Below, piece after piece: positions 55,269 to 64,000 of a stretch of DNA of 64,000 bases (position 1 is the first letter of the stretch; the number at the start of each line of letters is the position of its first letter). Below the pieces are notes generated by a model. That model made no database searches, was not told the origin of the DNA, and worked only from the letters and a program-made list of their open reading frames with translations. Source of the DNA: Urechis unicinctus (taxonomy: Eukaryota > Annelida > Polychaeta > Xenopneusta > Urechidae); assembly GCA_034190875.2 (NCBI GenBank), contig CM067343.1, positions 22,433,076 through 22,497,075 on the forward strand. Direction: 5' to 3'. Made by a program: the position numbers and the translations under genes.

Positions 55269-57414
55269 TGAGCTCATCTAAAACTGGTCTCCATGGACAT
55301 ATATGCATATGAAAATCCACTATGTTATTGCTACATCATATATACATTGCATAACAAAAGTAACACCATGCATCAGTCTTATTCAAGACGGTGGTGTAAG
55401 GCACTGAGTTGTGCTATCGCCATTCACGCATTGCTCGATACAAATGTTAAGTGGCTCAACAAGGGCTCAGGTGACAGATGCCTTTTAAATATAGCTGTGC
55501 TGATGCTCTCTATGAGCCAGTTACCATGGATGCTTGATGCAAAATAAGAGGATTGTCACATGACTAAATAATTGCTTGCAGATTTAAAAAGGGAACAGCC
55601 ATTGTGAAGGGCAATGATAAATTGCAAGCCCTATTTTAAGAGCAGCTATTGATATTGCGGTCGCGTAAACAGCTCTAATAGAAGCTCTTAGTTCCCAGGC
55701 GTCTCAGCCTCTATCAAAATATCCTCTGTCTGTCTCATTACAAGCCTTTGGATTGACAAATAGTAACTTTGTCAATCATATATCAATAGGTCGTTGATAT
55801 GATTCAAATAAGCATTTTTTTATGGGTCAGTTAATTATACAACATTGCTCATAGCGAACGCCGTGCCATTAAACTGCTAATAATACCGAAAACAAATGAT
55901 ATCAGGTACATAATCACCAGAATTAGTTTATCCATCTTGCCATTTTTTCTACAATCACAATAAATACCACTCTCAACTTGTCATATGTGCCTGATTCAGG
56001 CATTTCGCAATGTACCGTTCATACATTACTAACCCCATATGGGAAGAAGTGATTATCATAAAAGGTAAACACCACCGAGGTCTGGATAAATCACACCCTT
56101 AGCCCGCACAACGATGCTGTGCCAAATGAATGATCAAAGAGCAGGATTCTTGTGGTCAATATGTTCTGCTAGACAGGTAATGATATAATGTACATGTTAA
56201 CCCCCATATGTCGTTTGTTATAACTGTTAAATTGATTTCTTAGCTTTAGCATATCAAAATCCTTATTACCCAACCAAAGCGAACCTTGATTTCCCATGTA
56301 GGTTTTAAACTCGACAACGGACTTGTAACTATGTAACTAAATTTATATTTTCTGAACGAAATGCAGATGTTGCATATACTGCACCAAAGCATTGATATAT
56401 ACTTGTATCACTGTGGGTGCTCATGGTCCGACCTAAGCAGGTCTAGAGCAAGACAAAGACGAGCAAGCTCTATAACATGAGACACGGGCTATAAACATAG
56501 CCTGCTGTAAGCGAGACTGACAGGGCCCCACACAAGCGGTCTAGACAAAACGAACTCTTACGAGCTTCAAAACAGACAGTACATAGAGACAGCACTAGTA
56601 ACTACAAACAAAAACATAATAGTCAGAAGCTAGTGTGTGATATGCCATACTAACTGAGCTCACACTATGCCAGCCTACCATGGGTGTGGAATGGTAGACT
56701 GAAGACTGCCCAGATTCGTATTGGCAAAGACCGAAAAGCTTACAAAACGAAACAAGCTTATCTCATTTGATGAATGTATTGTATATCATCAAGGCAAGTT
56801 ACACACTTATTCAATTCACGCGTGAATGTGGTCAAATTGGCCTCCATATATTATTAACGATATACGATTACACCTGGTTTCTAATGAATTTATACGCGCT
56901 TAATGGGATTCCCATTTTAGTGGTCGCACTCAGGGATATATTGTTTGCCTTAAACTTAACTATCTCCAGGGCTTGGCAGAACGGCAAACCTTGATTTAAA
57001 TAGGCCTATTTGCTAACTTTGATGAAGGCAATGTGACCTTTACGGGGTTCACTTGAATAGATTCATCGTGATGACTTAATCAATAAGATTGATAATTCAA
57101 GTTACACCTATATCTTACATATAGTCACTGAGCATGGGTTATGCCTCACTATCCCCGCAATTCGGTATCACATTGGAATGGTAACAAATTATTTATTTTT
57201 GGCATTTATACAAAAATAAACCAAGTACCCCATTTAAATATTGAACGGACGCTCAACGTTCTTCAATATCTGTCGGAACAAAAACACTGTAGACGTAACG
57301 TTGAGACAAAGGCGCTCATTGTGCTTAACACCATCACCTGGATTAATCTCGACTTTTTTGATCAATCTGGCTAAATCTAACTTTGCAATTAGCCATTCAT
57401 TTATCATAAATTTG
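55269..57414. other. Region beyond the array, no gene recognised
   Basis: The sequence no longer resembles the array unit. A short G+C-richer open frame at 55293-55547 (84 codons) is not convincing. A compositionally distinct segment at 56430-56720 is listed separately. Confidence 0.6.
56430..56720 (+). other. A/C-rich, hairpin-rich segment of unknown nature
   Basis: The plus strand is strikingly poor in T and rich in A compared with its surroundings. It holds several perfect short stems: GGCTAT/ATAGCC with a 4-nt loop near 56490-56505; TAGTGTG/CACACTA near 56630-56670; and CTACCAT/ATGGTAG with a 9-nt loop near 56676-56700. It could be a structured non-coding RNA, part of a transposable element, or an old exon. 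No known RNA motif was recognised. Confidence 0.3.
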
Positions 57415-58690
57415 AAAAGCATTAGATGACAATGCAAATATGTATATATTGTAAGTATAGCTGAATCATTTGTCAACTTGGTGAACATTTCATTGTTGCG
57501 ATTTGACATATGGAGACATTATTAGATACATATCATAATTTAATTGGTATTAAATACAATTTGATCGAACCGATGGGTTTTTGTAGTTATGTTTTAAACT
57601 AAAACCAAATCGTTCCTCAATTCACACCTTAAAATCCATTTATTTGATGAAAAGCGATAACTGATTTGACCGCACACGAAAGTATAACGAATAATGATTA
57701 GACCAACCGACCCAGATTTTCGCAAGGCCTTAGATGAAAATGCAAACATACATACATTGTTAGCATCGCTGAATCATTTGTCCATCTGGTGAACATTTCA
57801 TCGTTATGATTTGTAAAATGCACACATCGTTAGATACATATCATATTAAATAGAATTCAATCTACCAAATGGGTTTTATATAGTTTTCAATGTACACCTT
57901 AAAGGCCATTTATTTTACGAAAACAGAGAACTGATTCGACCGTAAGCGAAAGCATAGTTTTCTTTCTGATTATATTTTTGATATTTGTTTTGATAGCGCA
58001 ATTATTCCTGGCCTATTAATCCATCACGCTCTTTGTCTCACCTCTTAGCCCCTGCCTAATGGAGTGGATAGGTACTTCAAAGACTCCACAGATATTTCAT
58101 CCAATAAAAAGGAAGACTTCAGGTTGTTCGACATAACATAAGTTAGAATATCGACGCTAAAGCTTTATATTGCCGCCCGCGCATAAATACACTACCTGTA
58201 GAAGCCGAAGCTAAGCAACATTGCAGCTAGAATTTGTGGTTGAATACATTCATGAGGTCAGTTCATCTAATTTGTGTAAGGAGATATAATGCTGCTAGTT
58301 AGAGTGGGCGTTTGCGTGCACAAAATATCTATTATACTGTCACTTCATATTCCCTATTGGCTCTAATTTTCTCTTTACTAATGTTATATAAATTATGCTC
58401 TGCTTTAATTAAAGACTATTTTGGCCACTGTTAAAATTACTGTCACGCGAAGAAACAATTTGAAGATGGAAAAGACGTACAAAATAATGGTTAGCACCGC
58501 AAAAGTGGACAACCGAGCATACCAAGACCAACGAAAGAAAAGCGTTTTTGCTTCGTCATTGCTATGTAAGTGGGCCATTCGAAAACGCTGGAAGTAGAGC
58601 TATCAAGAAATCAGAAATCGCACCTTTAACAGAAAGACAGATAGGTGCGGACATGCCTCACACCACACATGTGACAACTCTGTGGCAAAT
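57415..58690 (+). repeat. Repeat family R1, copy 1 (with an internal tandem duplication)
   Basis: Begins with two tandem segments offset by about 309 bp: 57419-57727 and from 57728, both with CTGAATCATTTGTC and GGTGAACATTTCAT. The part at 57895-58175 matches 61240-61556 in copy 2 (shared CACCTCTTAGCCCCTG, and GCTTTATATTGC at the end). The part at 58200-58545 matches the reverse complement of about 63560-63845 in copy 3. Homology probably fades out near 58690. No terminal inverted repeats, target duplications or coding capacity are visible. Confidence 0.75.
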
Positions 58691-61234
58691 TACTAGCAGC
58701 ATGGCATCTTCCCGGATACGCTTTTTGATGTTCAATTGGTCTGCAGCAGGTAAAAATGGGATTAGGGCCAGATGAGACCAATCTTTCTATTGCTGACGGT
58801 TTTGTGTAGTTTCAGACAGTTATGAATGGGAAAGTCTACCATGTAGGTTCTATACAACACCCGTCAAGTATCTAATGAATTACAACTCAACAATATGCCA
58901 CGTTTTCCCTCGACTACCGACTTGCGTAATGTCAAGTGCCAGTTACGGATCATGATTTAGCGCGTATGCTAAGACATGGAATTGTTTGCATGTTGACCCA
59001 TTCATGATATTGTGTTTCGCGCATCTGCTTTAATTTACTGCTCATGTGAGTCTAAAATCAATAGGCGAACAAACTATACTGAAAAGACAAGATTCTGAAT
59101 GATCACTGCCATGTATCCTAATTATCCATTATAATTGAACATACATGGAAACGTAAGGTGATGCGTGTCGAATGTACAATACTTGAAACATGGTCTTATT
59201 CATATATTGCATGATAAGGTTTTCCCTGTAGTGATGATGGACTGCCTTGTTTCTTGTTGTACGAATATACCATATGTTAATTTATATTTATACACAAATA
59301 ACCTGTTATGCAAATGATATTTGCTTGCAGTATCATATCCCGCATTTGCAACAGTGATATATGGGCGAATACCAAGGACTTCCACTTAACGCATTCATTC
59401 TTGACGGGCAGTGATTTTTCGACGCTTCCTAGAATGCATGTGGTGATGATCTCCTGCCTCATGTGACAGATATATAGTCGGTATTGTGTTATTGCCTTTA
59501 GTGGAAATGACTCGTCTTTTATCAAGATTGCCTCAATTTGAAGATTGCTGGAAGATGTTTTCTCCGTGGTCGCTGCGTAGGAATATCTATTATGGGTGTG
59601 GTCTTTGTTGTCATCGGCGAACGATACGCTTACGTTTCTCTCTTCATCATGGACCGTCATCTTAGTTTTGGGATTTTGTCCCCACAAATAAAATCACTTG
59701 AAAGGCCTCATCTAGATTGTGTATTTTGGGCGTGGTTGCCATACCTCAATTTGATATAACTATGTAAGGTTAGGTTCAAAGACGAACAACAAAGCTCGTA
59801 ACGTGTATGTCTTATTTTAGCTATAAACAACTATTATATTATTTTTAAATCAGACATTCCATCAGGGATCTTATGCCGGTATACAAAATGTTGAACGGAT
59901 TACTTAATATTGGCGTTGATTTGTTGCCTCAGCATCCAATTCTAAAAAGGTAACCTGCTTTATTATAATGGGGTTTGGCTACAATTATATAAGACAGCAA
60001 ATTCAATGGTGCACAATAATCGTCTAATGAATCCAGTTCATTTTTGCCTTTCTTACGCGATGGCATAATCGGTAGAACAGAAGCAGGTGAACGCAAATCA
60101 ATATTCGTAACAAGCATAGACGTTTACTCGTGAGTTGTCACTGAAACAATAGGTTGGTGATGTAAGTCACTCTTTTTTTAAGGTATCATCCTGGATTGGC
60201 AATTATGAGTAATGTCCATAACCACATGATGTGGATATTTGGTAACCAACGGTAGTGAACCTCAGGTGATGGGTACAAAGTTAAACATTACATCACGTAG
60301 TCTCCTCAGAAGACCCTTTTCCTGGAGAAATGCAATGCAAAAAAACACTAACTACTATGTTGGCCTCAATTCCTATGAATGTCAGTTCAATCATATCTGG
60401 AATGTTAGCAGCTTCAACCATCCCGTAAAATTTAATTGCTCATGGCTGATAAACATCATGCGTGACGATTGCTTCGTGTATCTGGACTGCTTGTGAAGCG
60501 GTACGATATATCCCCCATATTAATTATCCATCATGACGAAGTTTATGGATGCCACTTGGAACTAGAGACAAAATTGTTTTATCAGACAACGTAAATCCAT
60601 GATTCCATGCATTATAAATGGAAAATAATAAATAAATTAACTTATTATAGATTCATCGCAACTGAGTCTAGGGATTTTGGAACAAATATCATTCTATGGT
60701 ATTAATTCATCAACTTGATTGTCTCACCTCCTAGTCCTCAGACAACCAATTGGTAATATAACCTTCAGACATGGCAATCCATCAGTATCATGATATTGAC
60801 ATCTAAGCTAATTATACTCTGAGATTTCGAAGGTCGAGAGCTTTATACCGGGTGTATATATGCTTCGTACTGTATTACATTTGATTTCACATAATTCCTA
60901 CTTAAAGTTAACCATCGGGTCCGCCTTTCAAATTGACAATTAAATACCTCTGAGCCTCATTGCAACGCCTGTATGTTTTTTCGTGCATCTTGTACCTTAG
61001 TAAGGTTGGTTCTAGCAAAATTCTCAAATTTGAGCGAATGCCACACTACGCATCAAGTCACTGCATCACGTGCCATGATGCTTGTCCTCGTAATTGGTAT
61101 CAACCGCAGACGCATTTTCTTTTTTAAACTATAGTGGAGATGGATAGGATGCCTACCGTCGCTCTAATGAGCCCTGATCTGTTCTATTGTTAATCAGTTG
61201 AACTAAGAAGACAAACTACAAACCAATCTCATTT
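58690..61234. other. Non-repeat spacer between R1 copies
   Basis: No repeat or RNA gene was recognised. It includes the open frame at 59277-59660 on the minus strand (separate entry) and a 75-codon frame at 60269-60496 with two N-glycosylation sequons, too short to call. Confidence 0.5.
59277..59660 (-). other. 127-codon open frame of uncertain coding status
   Basis: The longest ATG-started frame outside simple repeats and the transposon, reading MTVHDEERNVSVSFADDNKD at its start and ending in TAA. Its first half is hydrophilic and higher in G+C than the flanks, as an exon would be; the last third is less protein-like. No domain, signal peptide or splice sites were recognised. About one open frame of this length is expected by chance in 64 kb at this composition, so the case is weak. 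Confidence 0.2.
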
Positions 61235-62225
61235 TATTGCACACCTTAAAACCCAATTATTTCAAGAAAACCGAGAACTGATTCGATCGCACACGAAAGC
61301 ATAACAAATGATGATTGGACCGATCGACTCTGAATTTCTCCCTGATTGTATGTTTGATATTTGCTTTGGTTGCACAATTATTGCTGGCCTTTCAATCAAT
61401 CACGCTGATTGTCTCACCTCTTAGCCCCTGATCGACAGAATGGATAGCTATCGGTAATTCAAATATACCACATATATTGCATTCAATCCAACGGCAGATT
61501 TAAGATTGGTCAACATAATACAAGTTAGATCACGGACGCTAATGCTTTATATTGCAGTGAATATATCAATATGTGTCATATATGTTGTGTCAAGATTTAA
61601 CTTCGCCCAACCACAGGTAAATGCATTCACTGTGGAAATCATTGTAAAGCTGTTGGATACACTCATGAGGTCCGTATTTTGTCCAATAAACCTTATCCTA
61701 CTTCTTAATGTAAAGATAATTAGAAATAATATTCAATGAAATCATAACCTGATTTTATCAGCGCGTGCGTACTCAGCATAATCTTTTTTTACAAAACATG
61801 GCTGACCTACTGGGATCGTATATGCGCTGCACTTGTAAATCGATTAAAACATAATGCCGGTAAACTAGCAATTAACTTAAATTGCTATGTAACATGCAAA
61901 TGGCGCTCAAATCTAAACGCATATAAACAGCAAAGAAGAATGCAAGAATCACCAGTTGAACAAGTAGAGTCTTTCAGTCTGCATGTGAGATTTGATGCGT
62001 GGGCTATGATTACACTTGTCAATTGTGTAATTTTCATCACCAAAATAATTGGTTTAGTTTAATATCAGAAATAAATATACGAATTAATATTCTTAAAACG
62101 GAACTCCTGCTCGAAATAGATAGTATTTGAAAAGCATTGTTGGTGCTCATGCTCGCCGCCATGTTTTCTTACGCTACTGCAGTGCACATCTTCTAACCAT
62201 ATTGAAGTAATAGTACTATTAAACA
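61235..62225 (+). repeat. Repeat family R1, copy 2
   Basis: The left part (61240-61556) matches 57895-58175 of copy 1. The part at about 61720-62225 matches the reverse complement of 63000-63570 of copy 3; shared phrases are TTATCAGCGCGTGCGT and AATAAATATACGAATT. By eye the identity is about 70-75%. Together with copy 3 it forms a large inverted pair. Confidence 0.75.
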
Positions 62226-62999
62226 ATGTGTAGCTAATCTACATTGCCTGCTGAAATCGTCTGAGACCTCAGGTGACTTCACACAGTAGAGTGACCGATA
62301 CCTGTCATGAACGATGTAATGTGTTTCGTTTTATACTACATCCGTCAGATGCGGATGTGTGGTCATATTTATGCAAGCTGTAGATTAGCTGTGTATTGTT
62401 TGTTCATTAAAACGTTGTATTGGCTAATGCGTACATGCTACCATGTTTCTAAATGTGGCAGTTGTGCTGACACGACGAAGTACTTATTACCTGGATGACA
62501 TACAATATCACAAACTGTTTCACACTCAAGACTTCCTGACTCAATGTTGTATTGGCCAATTGACCTTATTGAAGGGTCAATGCAGTTCACGCCCCTACCT
62601 ATAAGTTTAGGTAAACGAAAATGATGTCATCAATCAAAGTAGCTTGCCACATTGTATTTATCCATTCGTCAAGCTATATTTGCATGTATTTTATTCCTCT
62701 CAGAAACGCAGACCAACATATCCAGTAACGTAGAGCTGGGTCTTTATGTATATTCCTGAGCACATGTCTCAGCAAATTGAGTTGACGTCACGAAATGATG
62801 GCCTATCACTTTGCTCAGGCAGAATATGTAATGCCTACCAGGACGCATTATTTAACAACGAGGCGGTTTGATAGAGAAAATCTATTCATTGTATATCTTG
62901 CAGTCGCCCTTAGTATATAGGTCCGCTTCTCATGCAACATGCAACTGAGATTCGATAGATACGCTGAGGGGATTTGATTGTGACTTGAGTCTGATGTTT
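62226..62999. other. Spacer between inverted R1 copies
   Basis: About 770 bp with no recognised repeat or gene. A 63-codon open frame at 62307-62498 is not supported. Confidence 0.5.
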
Positions 63000-64000
63000 A
63001 AACTTAAATGCAGAACGAAATAACTTGATCACTTTCTTAATGGTCACAAGAGGCAGTTGAATTCGCTTGAACACGTAAGTAAACTTAGTGGCGAGAATGT
63101 GCAAAACGTTGTCTTTCAAACACTATCTTTTTCAAGCAGGTGATTCGTTTTAAAACATGAATTCGTATATTTATTACTGATATTAAACTATGCCAGTCCG
63201 AGCGAAATTAAACTAGCGAATCATTTTCAATGTAACATGTGCCGTTCGGAGATTACGCAACTGACAAGTGCAATCATCGCCCACACATCTTATCTCATGC
63301 GAAGACAAGAAAACGCCACTTCGTCACCTGGTGATTTCTTTTTTATATTTCCTTGCTATATATAGGCGTTCAGTTTTCAGTGCCATTTGCGAGTTATATT
63401 GTACGTTGTGTCAATTACAAATACATGATATTGATATGATTTACAAGTAAACCGCATATTCTATCCAATTTTTTCAGCTATTTGCTTGTAAGTAGCTTAG
63501 TGATTTCCCGGAAATTTCTAGCACGCACGCGCTGATAATGTCAGATTATAATTTCTTTGACGAATATTATTTCTCGTTTGTCTTTCTATTGTGCGGTACG
63601 TCGTTTCCATCTCCAAATCATCCCCTCGCATGACAGGAATTTTATCAATGGCCGATAAAGTCTATAATGAGTCATATGAGAATTATAGAGGGACTATTAA
63701 CTGACAGTTTAATAGATATTTCGTGCACGTAAATGCCCACTCTCACTAGCAGCATTATATCTCCTTGAACGAATTAGATGAACTGACCTCAACTTGAATT
63801 TTAGCTGCAGTGTCGCTTTACGTCGATTTGCGGTCGAATCATTTATCTATTTTCTTCAACTAAATGGGTTTTAAGGTGTGCATTGATGTATGGTTGGGTT
63901 ATCATTTGAAGCATAACTACAAAAACCCATGTGTTAGATTGAATTGTATTGATTCATGTTATTTATGTAACATGTCTCCATTTGTCAAATTGCTACGATG
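63000..64000 (-). repeat. Repeat family R1, copy 3 (inverted, runs off the window)
   Basis: Reverse complement of copy 2 over 63000-63570, and of copy 1 over 63560-63845 and 63845-64000 (the last part matches 57490-57650). About 300 bp present in copies 1 and 2 (the CACCTCTTAGCCCC segment) is missing near 63840. Confidence 0.75.

Noticed and set aside
58548-58775. 75-codon frame ending near a GTAAAA donor-like site
   Set aside because: It overlaps the end of repeat R1 copy 1, and the frame is not shared with the other R1 copies.
60269-60496. 75-codon frame with two N-glycosylation sequons and cysteines
   Set aside because: Too short, and no domain, signal peptide or splice context; likely by chance.

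Overview
The window is AT-rich, mostly non-coding DNA from a eukaryote, most likely an invertebrate animal. The reasons are long (AT)n microsatellites, a spliced cut-and-paste DNA transposon with GT-AG introns, large non-coding tandem duplications, a 100-N scaffold gap, and no operon-like gene packing. By eye CpG is not strongly depleted. I cannot name the species. The only convincing protein-coding sequence is the decayed transposase of that transposon. The many other short reading frames are not supported: where a frame occurs in more than one repeat copy, the differences are mostly amino-acid-changing, and indels ignore the reading frame.

Layout. 1-2124 is unassigned sequence left of the gap (2125-2224). 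From 2225 to about 55268 the window is a tandem array of a long non-coding unit. It holds a partial, old copy (C0, 2225-9209), a full copy A (9210-34440) and a full copy B (34441-about 55268). A and B match end to end, roughly 96-97% by eye over their first 15-16 kb. The match then drops stepwise to about 88-90% and then about 80%. C0 matches the 3' parts of A and B at about 75-80%. Inside A and B, anchors about 10.2-10.6 kb apart show that the unit itself came from an older duplication of a roughly 10-kb half-unit. A carries an extra 916-bp tandem duplication (14816-16653) and two long (AT)n tracts that are short or absent in B. B carries extra blocks at about 34826-36684, 39450-39699 and 54374-55042, and lacks a block that A and C0 share.

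A 3396-bp DNA transposon (29021-32416) lies in A only. It has 154-bp terminal inverted repeats about 96% identical to each other and a perfect 8-bp target duplication. Its transposase exons carry in-frame stops and one frameshift, so the copy is dead. The conserved blocks (DTTASNTG, ACRHH, APRNDL, RHLWYL) match a protein family I remember as common and uncharacterised in cnidarian and arthropod genomes. The 8-bp duplication and the D...C..H pattern suggest a hAT-like origin, but the superfamily is not settled.

After the array, 55269-64000 is different DNA. It contains a diverged repeat family (called R1 here) in two direct copies (about 57415-58690 and 61235-62225) and one inverted copy (about 63000-64000, running off the window). 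The last two form inverted arms with a spacer of about 0.8 kb. A hairpin-rich, A/C-rich segment lies at about 56430-56720. Weak candidates for exon remnants are noted near 54.7 kb and 59.5 kb.
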